Shown here: in pieces, positions 7,587-16,817 of the stretch
Numbering within the stretch: position 1 is the stretch's first letter
How the letters are laid out: every line of letters starts with the position of its first letter
DNA from: Dyella_B sp036746095
GTDB taxonomy: Bacteria > Pseudomonadota > Gammaproteobacteria > Xanthomonadales > Rhodanobacteraceae
Direction: 5' to 3'
Length of the DNA: 64,000 nucleotides
Assembly: GCF_036746095.1 (NCBI RefSeq)
Contig: NZ_DAIOEU010000006.1
Span: forward strand, 1 to 64,000
The notes under the pieces: generated by a model
Database searches by the model: none
What the model saw: only the letters and a program-made list of their open reading frames with translations
Told to the model about the DNA's origin: nothing
Translations under genes and position numbers: made by a program

Positions 7587-8423
7587 ATGGTCAACAACGT
7601 GCAACTTGTGTTCGACGGCATGCTACAGGATCGATCGTGGCAGCAGCCGGATCAATGGTGCCGGCGCATCGACATGCTCGAGCGACTGGAAAGCTGGCTC
7701 GTCCACCATGGCGATGCCGGGGAATGCGCGCTTAAAAGCCGCATCGAAGACCTGGTGCGCGAACTGGAAACGATCAATCAGCAGTTCTATCAATCCCTTC
7801 GCCAGGACATCCAGCAAGGCCGCGGTGCAGCCAGCCTGCTGCAGTGGGCAGCGGCCACGCCTCACGATGGCGACGACGAAAGCTACGATCCACTGGATAC
7901 CCTGGTCAGCGGCGTGCTCGATCTTGCCGAGCCCGGTGAGGTGCTCGATCTGGCAGCGGAAATGGTGTTCTACCAGCCCACGCCGGCACGGCATGTCTTC
8001 GATTTCATCAAGCGTGCGTCGATCACGGTGAACGATACCGTTGTCGACCTTGGTGCGGGGCTGGGACATGTCGCGCTGCTGACAGCTATTTGCACGCCCG
8101 CGCGCTGCATCGGCATCGAGTGGCAGCGCGCTTATGTCGCGAGTGCACGGCAATGCGCGCAGGCCTTGAACATCCGCAACGCTACATTCCTGGCGCAGGA
8201 TGTGCGCGAGGCGCGCTTGTCGGAAGGCACGCTGTTTTATCTGTACACGCCGTTCACCGGCGCCATGCTGCGTAGCGTGCTGGACATGCTGGCGTGTGAA
8301 GCCAGGCATCGCACCATCCGGCTTTGCAGCCTGGGACCTGGTACGGCGGTGATTGCTCAAGAACCGTGGTTGTCGACCGACGCCTGCACTCCGCACCGGC
8401 CTGCGTTGTTCCACAGCCGTTAG
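7587..8423 (+). CDS. Class I SAM-dependent methyltransferase-like protein
   Basis: In this 278-aa protein the N-terminal ~130 residues are helical (EDLVRELETINQQFYQ). A Rossmann segment follows with motif I VVDLGAGLGHVALLTA and the motif II acid in CIGIEWQRAYVASAR. LAQDVREARL matches the loop after strand 4, and FYLYTPFTG replaces the usual motif IV NPPY. It resembles the family of histone-methyltransferase DOT1-like bacterial proteins in layout, but the target is unknown. The start at 7587 is chosen for the GGAAGGA ribosome site; an upstream ATG at 7551 has none. Confidence 0.75.
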   Translation: MVNNVQLVFDGMLQDRSWQQPDQWCRRIDMLERLESWLVHHGDAGECALKSRIEDLVRELETINQQFYQSLRQDIQQGRGAASLLQWAAATPHDGDDESYDPLDTLVSGVLDLAEPGEVLDLAAEMVFYQPTPARHVFDFIKRASITVNDTVVDLGAGLGHVALLTAICTPARCIGIEWQRAYVASARQCAQALNIRNATFLAQDVREARLSEGTLFYLYTPFTGAMLRSVLDMLACEARHRTIRLCSLGPGTAVIAQEPWLSTDACTPHRPALFHSR

Positions 8424-8438
8424 CCGCGTTTTGAAGCA

Positions 8439-8472
8439 ATAAAAAAGCCGCAGCGCCCCGCGGCGCTGCGGC
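8439..8472 (-). terminator. Intrinsic terminator of the DUF1328 gene
   Basis: A perfect 11-bp stem (GCCGCAGCGCC 8447-8457, loop CCGC, GGCGCTGCGGC 8462-8472) is followed on the minus strand by TTTTTTATT. It ends the minus-strand gene at 8504 and, being bidirectional in shape, may also serve the plus-strand methyltransferase gene. Confidence 0.9.
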
Positions 8473-8503
8473 CCAGATCCACATCATGTCGAGTTGTCTA
8501 TCG

Positions 8504-8677
8504 TTATGGGCGCGGGCCTCGGCGTATGCCGCCAAAGATCAGCGACAGCACGAACAGAATGACGAAGACCACGAACAGGATCTTCGCAATACCCGCCGCC
8601 CCGGCGGCAATACCGCCGAAACCGAACACGGCGGCGATGATAGCGATGATGAAAAATACGGCGGCCCAGTAAAGCAT
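8504..8677 (-). CDS. DUF1328 (YtjA-type) small membrane protein
   Basis: The 57-aa protein has two hydrophobic helices separated by a Gly-rich turn (LYWAAVFFIIAIIAAVFGFGG, then AAGAAGIAKILFVVFVILFVLSLI). This is the whole DUF1328/YtjA family; its function is unknown and it is often stress-induced. The ATG at 8677 has a GGAGA ribosome site and matches the usual MLYWA start; longer in-frame starts do not. Confidence 0.9.
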   Translation of the reverse strand: MLYWAAVFFIIAIIAAVFGFGGIAAGAAGIAKILFVVFVILFVLSLIFGGIRRGPRP

Positions 8678-8878
8678 GGCAATCTCCATCCGAATCGATT
8701 GAGTAGCCGGGCGCGTTAGTGCGTTCGGCGTTACTGATTCGACCAATGCACCCGTGAAAGACGCGTACGCGCGGTGTACGTGCGGCCTAGGCAATTCAGC
8801 GAGGTGAAGATCTTGGATGGCAGGCGTGCAGGCGCGGTATGGGTGGCGTGCAATGCACGTTACCAGGCTGGCAATGCC

Positions 8879-9655
8879 TTACGGCGAGTCCTTAGGCAAG
8901 TCGCCGATCATCTGCATCGCCAGCCCGTCGTAGTTGTAGTCAAAGTGGTGATCGCCCGGCTTCACATACACCTTCACCCACTTGGGCAGCTTGGGATCGT
9001 TGCAGACGGTGTCGTCGCCATCGTCGCGGCCGTAATAGCAAACCAATGGCGGCTTGTCCTGTAGCGCCTCGATCGGCGGCAGGGCCGGATAGTGCGGCAC
9101 CGGGTTGATCCATTGCTTGGCTTCCTGCAGGTGCGTCTTCAGCCAGTTCTCGCGCACCATGATGTAGCCTTCCATTTCGATCTCGAAGTTCACGTCCTGA
9201 CTGGGCGAGAGCAGCACCATTTGCGTGATGCGCGCGCGATTGGCGGGGCTGAGCTTGTTGACGATGGTGGGCAGCACGTCTGCGCCGAACGAGAAGCCGA
9301 TCAGCCACACCTTCTGCTTGTGCAGCTGCGTGGTGTAGTGGTTGATCAGCGCATCGAGGTCGTGTGCGGATTCTTCCGGCGAACGCATGCGCCAGTAATA
9401 GTCCAGGCAGCTGATGCCGAGCACCGGCACGCCATGCGCCTGCAAGCGCTTGCCGAGCTCCTGGTCCAGATCGCGCCAGCCGCCGTCGCCGGAATAGAAA
9501 ATCGCCACCACGTCATCGTGGCCGGCCGGCGCCTGTGTGGTGGGCATCAGCTTGACGGTGGCGTCTTCCAGGCTGGGATGCGGGAAAGGTTTCCAGATGG
9601 CCAGCACCGCGATGATCGCCAGCACGATCACCACCACCGCAATACGCAACTTCAT
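8879..9655 (-). CDS. acvB: AcvB/VirJ-like hydrolase
   Basis: The 258-aa protein has an N-terminal membrane anchor or signal (residues 3-21). The VirJ/AcvB signatures are the FYSGDGGWRDLD box (53-64), DYYWRMRSPE and the nucleophile elbow IGFSFGADVLP (Ser122), with a late His in GDHHFDY. In Agrobacterium AcvB is a periplasmic hydrolase that removes lysine from lysyl-phosphatidylglycerol and is encoded next to the lpiA synthase. Here its ATG overlaps the stop of the mprF gene by 4 bp, which gives the same pairing and decides the start. Function is inferred from this context and the motifs. Confidence 0.85.
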   Translation of the reverse strand: MKLRIAVVVIVLAIIAVLAIWKPFPHPSLEDATVKLMPTTQAPAGHDDVVAIFYSGDGGWRDLDQELGKRLQAHGVPVLGISCLDYYWRMRSPEESAHDLDALINHYTTQLHKQKVWLIGFSFGADVLPTIVNKLSPANRARITQMVLLSPSQDVNFEIEMEGYIMVRENWLKTHLQEAKQWINPVPHYPALPPIEALQDKPPLVCYYGRDDGDDTVCNDPKLPKWVKVYVKPGDHHFDYNYDGLAMQMIGDLPKDSP

Positions 9656-12306
9656 CGACGCACGACTCCGCTTAAGCCGCCTGAGATCAGGCTGGCGACA
9701 TTGGTGAGCACCACCGGCAACGCAATGCCGCCCGGGGCTGCCAGGTACCGCGACTCCCACTCCGGGTCGAACTTGTCCTTGTAGCGGTGCAGGCCCTGGA
9801 AATTATAGAAGCGCTCGCCACGCCCGAAGATGAGCGCGCCGAAGCGGTTCCACAGCGGTGCCTGGCGGCGGCTCTGCAAGCCCGACAACGGCGCCATGCC
9901 GAGGTTGAACCAACGATAGCCCTGCGCCTTGGACCACTGCATCAGTTCCACGAACAGGTAATCCATCAGGCCTGGCGGTGCATCCGGCAGATAGCGCATC
10001 AGGTCGACCGAGGCTTCTTCCATGCTGTCGGTGAGAAGCACGTTGGCGAAGGCCACCATTCTGTCGTTCTGCCACACCACGGCCATCGGCGTGCGTGCGA
10101 GATAGCGCTCATCGAATGCGCCGAGCGAAAAACCTTTTTCGCGCACGCGCTTTTCGCGCAGCCATGCGTCTGAGATCGGTTTGAGCTGCGGCAGCAGGGC
10201 CGGGACTTGCGCCTGCGGCACGATCTCCATGCGCACGCCATCGCGCGCGAGCTTGTTCACGGTATTGCGCAGCACTTTCTTCGATTTGCCGTCGAGGCTG
10301 AATTGCTCCAGCCGTACGCGCGCTTCTTCGCCGATCTTCAGCAGGCTCATGCCCACTTCGAGATAAAGATCAAGATCGTCCGGAGTGACCTGGTAGAACA
10401 CCGGCCAACCGCCGCCGCGCTCGCAACGTTCGCGGAACGTCCACACCAGTTCCTGCCGCGCACGATCGTCGCGGCCGACCGGGTCGCCCATCGCCACCCA
10501 GCTGCGCCCTTCGACGGCATACATGATGAAAGCCTTGCCGTCCGGGTCGAACAACAGGCTCTTGTCGCGCATCAGTGCCAGGTGGGCCTGGGCGGAGTGG
10601 TACTGCTTGAGCAGCGGCAGTGCGCGCGCCAGTTCCGCTTCGTCGGGCAGGGTGGGGCGCGAGCGCGCCGAGCGGATCAGCGTGGTGAGCGCAAACAGGA
10701 AAGCTACGCCGGTCGCGCCGACCAGTGCACGCAGCGCGCGCGGCGCATTGCCGTGGTAGAAGCTGAATTGCCACCACAAGTCATTGCGGTATTCCACGTG
10801 CTGGTAGCTGAAAAGCACCAGCCACACCGTGCAACCCAGCACCGTTGCGCAGGCGAGCAGCCAGCCGAACGAGAACGTGATGTCGAACAGCGATGCGCGG
10901 CGATAGAACAAACGATGTGCCGGCGCGAGCGCGATCGCGAGCAGCACCAGCAAGCCCGCTTCTTCGTAGTCGATGCCTTTGAGCAATGACGCCACCGCGC
11001 CGGCCAGCAGCAGCACCAGCGTCAACCAATAGGCCGCATCGAGCCGGCGCTGCAGGCCGCGCGCCAGGATCAACAGCGACATGCCGATCACGCTGTTGAG
11101 GAAGTGCGAAATCTCCATCACCGGCAGCGGCAACAGATCGCTCAACAGTTCCAACCGGCCCGGCAGCACGGCGGTTGCGCCGGAGAACAGCAGTATCGCG
11201 CCGGAAACCAGCGTGAGTCCGGCGAAGAACGGCGGCAGCAATCCGTTGAACCAGGGCGTGAGCAGCGTTGCCTGGCGCAATCCGCGCGCTTCGCGGATGA
11301 CGACGACCACGGTCGCGGCGCACAGCGGCAGCAGGTAGTAGACGCCGCGGAACGCGGCGAGCGCACCGAGGATCGGCGCCGACAAGGCTTGATTGCCGGT
11401 CGCCCCGAAGCCTGCCAGCATCACCGCTTCGAACACGCCCAGTCCGCCGGGCACGTGGCTGATCAGGCCGGCGATCTGCGCCAGCGCAAAGATCGCCAGG
11501 AACGAACCGAAGTGCAGCGCCAGCGAATCGGGCATCAGCGCATACAGCACGGCGGCGGCCAGCCCCCAGTCGAGCGCACCGACGAACACCTGGCGCAGCC
11601 CCACGGACACCGACGGCAATTGCACCTTCCAGCGCCACAGCTTGATCGGTCGCCGCAGCAGCGCTCCGCCAACCAGCCATAGCAAAGGAATCAGGCACAG
11701 CGCGATACCCAGCAGCAAGTGCCAGCGAGCCAGCGGAAGCCCTAAGGGAATCGGCACCAGCAGCAGCGTTGCGCCGGTGATGGCGAACAGGCCCAGCCAG
11801 AAACTGAGCGTGCAGAACAGCACCACCTTGGCGACATCCAAGGTCGACAAGCCGGCCTGGATATAGAAGCGATAGCGGATCGAACCGGATACCAGCATCG
11901 CCATGCCCAGCGTATTGCTGAAGGCATAGCTGATGAAGGAGATCAGCGCCACGCGCCGTTTCGGCAGCGTGCGGCCGATCGAATGGAGCGCGAACAAGTC
12001 ATACAGCGGCATCACCGCATAGCCGAGCGCGGTCAGCACGATCGCCTGCCCGATGCGTCCGCGGCGCAGCCGATGCATGTATTCGCCCACCTGGTGATAG
12101 CTCACCTCGCCGGCCAGCCGATACAGCGCCCACAACGCCAGGCACAGCATCAGCACCGACAACACCGGGCCGGCGAATCGACGCAGCCACACCGGACCGG
12201 TGCGGTTGAGGGCGTCTTCTTGGCTAAGGACTTCGGCCCCGCCTTGCTGCTCCACGCTGCTACTGCCTCGCCTCTCGATTCCCCAGGCCGCGATGGTGCC
12301 ATACAT
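9652..12306 (-). CDS. mprF: Lysylphosphatidylglycerol synthetase/flippase MprF
   Basis: This protein is about 884 aa. The first ~500 residues form a polytopic flippase domain of roughly 12-14 hydrophobic helices, including SGSIRYRFYIQAGLS and the HVPGGLGVFEAVML segment typical of the UPF0104 fold. Residues ~560-870 form the cytosolic DUF2156 transferase (GKAFIMYAVEGRSWVAMGDP, SKKVLRNTVNKLARDG, PPGLMDYLFVELMQWSKAQG). It uses aminoacyl-tRNA to aminoacylate phosphatidylglycerol and moves the lipid outward, lowering surface charge. It forms a two-gene operon with acvB. The exact start is uncertain: the ATG at 12306 has no clear ribosome site and the first ~35 residues look unconserved. Confidence 0.9.
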   Translation of the reverse strand: MYGTIAAWGIERRGSSSVEQQGGAEVLSQEDALNRTGPVWLRRFAGPVLSVLMLCLALWALYRLAGEVSYHQVGEYMHRLRRGRIGQAIVLTALGYAVMPLYDLFALHSIGRTLPKRRVALISFISYAFSNTLGMAMLVSGSIRYRFYIQAGLSTLDVAKVVLFCTLSFWLGLFAITGATLLLVPIPLGLPLARWHLLLGIALCLIPLLWLVGGALLRRPIKLWRWKVQLPSVSVGLRQVFVGALDWGLAAAVLYALMPDSLALHFGSFLAIFALAQIAGLISHVPGGLGVFEAVMLAGFGATGNQALSAPILGALAAFRGVYYLLPLCAATVVVVIREARGLRQATLLTPWFNGLLPPFFAGLTLVSGAILLFSGATAVLPGRLELLSDLLPLPVMEISHFLNSVIGMSLLILARGLQRRLDAAYWLTLVLLLAGAVASLLKGIDYEEAGLLVLLAIALAPAHRLFYRRASLFDITFSFGWLLACATVLGCTVWLVLFSYQHVEYRNDLWWQFSFYHGNAPRALRALVGATGVAFLFALTTLIRSARSRPTLPDEAELARALPLLKQYHSAQAHLALMRDKSLLFDPDGKAFIMYAVEGRSWVAMGDPVGRDDRARQELVWTFRERCERGGGWPVFYQVTPDDLDLYLEVGMSLLKIGEEARVRLEQFSLDGKSKKVLRNTVNKLARDGVRMEIVPQAQVPALLPQLKPISDAWLREKRVREKGFSLGAFDERYLARTPMAVVWQNDRMVAFANVLLTDSMEEASVDLMRYLPDAPPGLMDYLFVELMQWSKAQGYRWFNLGMAPLSGLQSRRQAPLWNRFGALIFGRGERFYNFQGLHRYKDKFDPEWESRYLAAPGGIALPVVLTNVASLISGGLSGVVRR

Positions 12307-12374
12307 GGCATGACAGGCAGTAACTGGCGGCCTGCCATCGCGGAGTGTCGATCACACGTTTCCATCAAAGCAAA

Positions 12375-12396
12375 GGGCGCTCCGTTCGGAGCGCCC
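12375..12396 (-). terminator. Terminator of the lipoprotein gene
   Basis: GGGCGCTCC and GGAGCGCCC form a perfect 9-bp stem with loop GTTC. On the minus strand it is followed by TTTGCTTTG. It lies 24 bp after the lipoprotein stop. Confidence 0.75.
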
Positions 12397-12419
12397 TGCA
12401 TCCAGCTTGCCGGTAAGGC

Positions 12420-13016
12420 TCAGCCCTTCTTGATTTCGAACGTCTTGCTGGCCGCCTGCTTGCCGTCCACCGAGATGTCCACCTTGTACTTGCCTTCCGG
12501 CCACAGGTCCGGGTTCTTCATGCTGAAGGTGGTGGTGCTCGGGCTATCGGCGATGATCGACTGGCTGGTGCTGACGATCATCTGGTTCTTGTCCAGATAG
12601 GTCCACTTGGCGTTGAGCGTGGCGCCCGGCGTGTTGCCGGTGGTGTCGACGCTTACGTAGATGGTTTTCTGGGTCGGCGAGAAGGCGGTCATGTCCTTCC
12701 TCACCTTGTGGTCGGTATTGACGGAATCGCCCAGCGTCACGCTGCTGACCTGGAAACCGTCGGCGGCGGGAGCCGGTGCCGCTGCGCTGGCCGGGGCAGC
12801 GGTGCTGGCCGGGGCGGGTGCGGTGCCCGGATGGGCGGGAGTCGCGGCCGTGGTGCTCGGCGCCGGCTGCGCGGCGGTGCTGGCGGGGGCCGGTGCGGTA
12901 CTCGGGGCAGCCGGCTGGTTGGCGGGCTGCTGCTCGTTCTTGCCGCAGGCGCTGAGCGCCAGCAGGCCAGCCAATGTCACGCAGTAAAAGGCGGCGGAAC
13001 GTGCGGAAAGTGTCAT
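12420..13016 (-). CDS. Putative lipoprotein with an Ala/Pro-rich linker
   Basis: The 198-aa protein has a signal peptide ending in the lipobox LALSAC (Cys about 24). A ~65-residue low-complexity linker of Ala, Pro, Ser and Thr follows (repeats of APAPASTAA). The C-terminal ~110-residue beta-rich domain (VSSVTLGDSVNTDHKV, TIYVSVDTTG, WPEGKYKVDISVDGK) resembles immunoglobulin-like or DUF-type domains of lipoproteins. It is likely anchored in a membrane with the linker spanning periplasm. I do not recognise a function. The start at 13016 is set by the signal peptide; longer in-frame starts run into the palindromic element upstream. Confidence 0.72.
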   Translation of the reverse strand: MTLSARSAAFYCVTLAGLLALSACGKNEQQPANQPAAPSTAPAPASTAAQPAPSTTAATPAHPGTAPAPASTAAPASAAAPAPAADGFQVSSVTLGDSVNTDHKVRKDMTAFSPTQKTIYVSVDTTGNTPGATLNAKWTYLDKNQMIVSTSQSIIADSPSTTTFSMKNPDLWPEGKYKVDISVDGKQAASKTFEIKKG

Positions 13017-13111
13017 GTGCGGGATTCCGAAATGATAAATAGCGTTACCGGTAAACCGGGCGGTATCGAGGCAACTGCCAAGGCTAGCGCCAGCGATCTG
13101 AAGTGCCGATG

Positions 13112-13400
13112 ACCGGGATAGGGATGCTCGGATGCATTCTGTGCAGGCGTCACCGTTCCTGTCTGTTCGCAGATCACAGGGCCATCGGCGAAGGCAGACT
13201 GGTCGTCTATCGAGACGATGGCCCTGTGAGATGCGGACAGACAGGAACGGCCCGAAAGGTGATGTCCGGAAGGCCCGCAGGCTGCGCCGCACGGCTTGAA
13301 CAGACAACCCGTCTGCTCTGCGCCGCGCACCCTGCGGGCCTTCTGGACATCATGCCGCCTACGCAGAATGCATCCGAGCATCCCTAAGAGTGTACCCGGT
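13112..13400. repeat. Nested three-armed palindromic element
   Basis: The outer stem is formed by 13119-13149 and 13356-13386 (29 of 31 pairs), extended by ACCGGG (13112-13117) against CCCGGT (13395-13400). Inside are two side-by-side long hairpins. Arm A is 13153-13187 with 13216-13250 (about 32 of 35 pairs). Arm B is 13261-13281 with its partner near 13331-13350 (20 of 21), capped by an inner CAGAC/GTCTG hairpin. Together they fold as a three-way junction of about 290 nt. It fills the gap between queF and the lipoprotein gene. It could be a MITE-like foldback element or a structured RNA. No ORF inside is convincing. Confidence 0.8.
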
Positions 13401-13408
13401 CAATCCGT

Positions 13409-14233
13409 TTATTGACGCACTCCGCGAGCATTGCCCGGCAGCGCCTTGTCCGTGCTGCGGAAAGGATTGATGTCCAGGCCGCCGCGGCGCGTGTAGCGCG
13501 CGTACACGCTGAGCCGCTCGGGTGCGCAGTGCTTCATCACGTCGATGAAGATGCGCTCCACGCATTGCTCGTGGAATTCGTTGTGGGTGCGGAACGAAAC
13601 CAGGTAGCGCAGCAGGCCGTCGCGATCGATCGGCGCGCCACGGTAGGCGATCTGCACACTGCCCCAATCGGGCTGGCCGGTGACGGGGCAATTGGAGCGC
13701 AACAGGTCGCAAACCAGGCTTTCTTCGACGATGCCGGCCTGCGCATCGGCGCGCAGGTATTCCGGGTGCGGTGGCCCGTAGTGATCGATCGCCACCGGTA
13801 GTCCATCGATCGACTCGCCTTCCAGATCGGCGAACGTAAGCTGCGCGATACGCGGCGGGCGGACCGTCACGGTCACGACCGCACCGGCTGCGCGGGTGAG
13901 GTCCTGCTGCAACAGCGCGCTCAGCGCCGCGACGTTGGCGAGCGGCTCCTGCGCGAAACCGTTGAGGTAAAGCTTGAACGACTTGGACTCGATGATGTTC
14001 GGCGAGTTTGCCGGCACGTGGAATTCGGCCACGCCCACCATCGGCTTGCCGTGCATGTCCAGCCATGACAGCTCATAGGCGTTCCAGATGTCCACGCCCT
14101 GGAACGGCAGTGGCTCGCTGACGCCGATTTCGTCGCGCTTGGCCTGGCGTGGAATGGCGAACAGCAGGGAAGGGTCGTAGCGGTCGGCGTAGACGGTGTG
14201 CTTGCCGAGGGGGGAGTGTTCGGGAGTGCTCAT
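13409..14233 (-). CDS. queF: NADPH-dependent 7-cyano-7-deazaguanine reductase QueF (long form)
   Basis: The 274-aa protein matches the ~280-aa E. coli-type two-domain QueF. It has the ESKSFKLYLNGF substrate-binding motif in the first half and the catalytic-cysteine motif SNCPVTGQPDWGS in the second. It reduces preQ0 to preQ1 with NADPH in queuosine biosynthesis in the cytosol. The start at 14233 (MSTPEHSPLG) matches homologues better than the ATG at 14263. No other queuosine gene and no preQ1 riboswitch is seen nearby. A REP pair separates it from the Rid gene. Confidence 0.95.
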   Translation of the reverse strand: MSTPEHSPLGKHTVYADRYDPSLLFAIPRQAKRDEIGVSEPLPFQGVDIWNAYELSWLDMHGKPMVGVAEFHVPANSPNIIESKSFKLYLNGFAQEPLANVAALSALLQQDLTRAAGAVVTVTVRPPRIAQLTFADLEGESIDGLPVAIDHYGPPHPEYLRADAQAGIVEESLVCDLLRSNCPVTGQPDWGSVQIAYRGAPIDRDGLLRYLVSFRTHNEFHEQCVERIFIDVMKHCAPERLSVYARYTRRGGLDINPFRSTDKALPGNARGVRQ

Positions 14234-14258
14234 GCGCACATTGTAATGCCCCTTTCCC

Positions 14259-14340
14259 GTCACCCCGGCGAAGGCCGGGACCTAGTGACTTCGGGGATCT
14301 AAAAAGTCATTGGGCCCTGGCCTTCGCCAGGGTGCCGATG
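14259..14340. repeat. Inverted pair of REP-like palindromes
   Basis: GTCACCCCGGCGAAGGCCGGGA (from 14260) and CCCTGGCCTTCGCCAGGGT (from 14315) are two REP-like hairpins in opposite orientation, about 35 bp apart. They lie between the upstream end of queF and the stop of the Rid gene. Confidence 0.8.
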
Positions 14341-14341
14341 T

Positions 14342-14743
14342 TCAGCGCGTACTCCCGCAAACCGCCACCGCCTCCACCTCAAGCCACACCGCCGGCTGAA
14401 ACAGCTTCGCCACCTGCACCACCGAACTGGCCGGCGCATGGTCCGCAACGATGTATTGATCGCGCACCTCCCGATACACCGGCAGGTCGCGCGAAATATC
14501 CACGAAGAACGCGGTGAGCTTCACCAGCCGGTCGAACCCGCTGCCACCGGCGGCAAGCACGCTGCCGAGATTGGCGAACACCTGCTCGGCCTGCATGCGA
14601 AAATCGCCCGTGCCCACCAGTTCACCCGCAGGCCCCAGCGGCACCTGGCCGGATACGAACAGCAGATGGCCAACCCGGACACCGGCATGCAGGCCCGGGA
14701 AGGCAAACAGATCGTCCGGCTGGATGCGCACGATCGTGTCCAT
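14342..14743 (-). CDS. Rid (YjgF/YER057c) family protein lacking the RidA arginine
   Basis: The 133-aa single-domain Rid protein shows GHLLFVSGQVPLGPAGELV, QAEQVFANLGSVLAAGGSGFDRLVKLTAF and VWLEVEAVAV. In RidA enamine/imine deaminases a conserved Arg lies in a PARS-V motif; here the motif reads PASSVVQV, so that Arg is Ser. It therefore probably belongs to one of the Rid subfamilies without RidA deaminase chemistry. It starts 6 bp after the aldo/keto reductase stop, so the two are likely cotranscribed and may act on related metabolites. Confidence 0.85.
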   Translation of the reverse strand: MDTIVRIQPDDLFAFPGLHAGVRVGHLLFVSGQVPLGPAGELVGTGDFRMQAEQVFANLGSVLAAGGSGFDRLVKLTAFFVDISRDLPVYREVRDQYIVADHAPASSVVQVAKLFQPAVWLEVEAVAVCGSTR

Positions 14744-14749
14744 CGCGGC

Positions 14750-15742
<993 letters not shown>

Positions 15743-15854
15743 GCTTGTCGTCTCGCGGCGGGAGGGGGAGGAAAACCCATCCATCATCGGCCGATGCCGC
15801 CCCCTGATAAATGCTCAATAATGAGCTTCACTATTTCATCGAGATCAACAATCC

Positions 15855-16754
15855 ATGGACCGCCTCGATGCCATGCGCCTGTTCACGCGGATCGTCGAAT
15901 TGGCCAGTTTCACCGCCGCGGCCGATGACCTGAACCTGCCGCGCGCCACCGTCACCCACACCATCAAGCGGCTGGAAGCGCACCTGGGTACGCAACTGCT
16001 GCAGCGAACCACGCGCCGCGTGCGCACCAGCCGCGATGGCGAAGCGTATTACCGCCACTGCGTGCGGCTGCTCGCCGACGTCGACGCGGTGGAAGCGGAT
16101 TTTCGCCAGGCTGCGGTGCAGCCGCGCGGACGATTGCGCGTGGACCTGCCCACCCAGCTGGCCAAGCTGTGGGTGATTCCGGCACTGCCCGCCTTTTTCG
16201 CGCGCTATCCGATGCTGGAGCTGGACATCGGCACTGGCGATCACTTCGTGGATCTGTTGCGCGAAGGCGTCGATTGCGTATTGCGCGCGGGCAATTTGTC
16301 CGACTCCGGATTGGTCGGCCGGCGTGTCGGCGCGCTGGAGCAAGCCACCGTGGCCAGCGCCGAGTACGTGCGTCGACATGGCATGCCGCGCAACCTGGCG
16401 GACCTGCAGGATGGCCATTACGCGGTGAACTGGGCATCGCCCACCACGCATCGCGTGGAACCGCTGGAGTTCATGGTCGGTCGCAAGCGGCGCGAAGTGA
16501 GCTTGCCGGGACGCATCACCGTCAGTGGCGTGGAAGCCTATCGCGGCTGTTGCGAGGCGGGCTTGGGCATTGCGCAATTTCCGCGTTATCACCTGGCGGG
16601 TGCGTTGGCGAACGGGCAGCTGAAGGAACTGCTGCCTGCAACACCGCCGCCTTCGCTGCCGATCACGGTGTTGTATCCGCCGCATCGGCAGATGCCGGCG
16701 CGCTTGCGCGTGTTTGTCGACTGGCTGGTCGAAGTGATGGGCAAGCAGTTGTAG
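15855..16754 (+). CDS. LysR-family transcriptional regulator
   Basis: The 299-aa protein has the LysR winged HTH at residues 1-60 (DAMRLFTRIVELASFTAAADDLNLPRATV...KRLEAHLGTQLLQRTTR) followed by a periplasmic-binding-like effector domain (GRLRVDLPTQLAKLWVIPALPAFFARYP). It resembles the many single LysR activators or repressors next to oxidoreductase genes. Transcribed divergently from the aldo/keto reductase-Rid pair, it is likely the regulator of that pair. Confidence 0.93.
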   Translation: MDRLDAMRLFTRIVELASFTAAADDLNLPRATVTHTIKRLEAHLGTQLLQRTTRRVRTSRDGEAYYRHCVRLLADVDAVEADFRQAAVQPRGRLRVDLPTQLAKLWVIPALPAFFARYPMLELDIGTGDHFVDLLREGVDCVLRAGNLSDSGLVGRRVGALEQATVASAEYVRRHGMPRNLADLQDGHYAVNWASPTTHRVEPLEFMVGRKRREVSLPGRITVSGVEAYRGCCEAGLGIAQFPRYHLAGALANGQLKELLPATPPPSLPITVLYPPHRQMPARLRVFVDWLVEVMGKQL

Positions 16755-16817
16755 GTTGGGCGGGTGGAACGCGAACCAACATCGCAGAGTCTTGCAGGCC
16801 AAGTTACATACGGAGGC

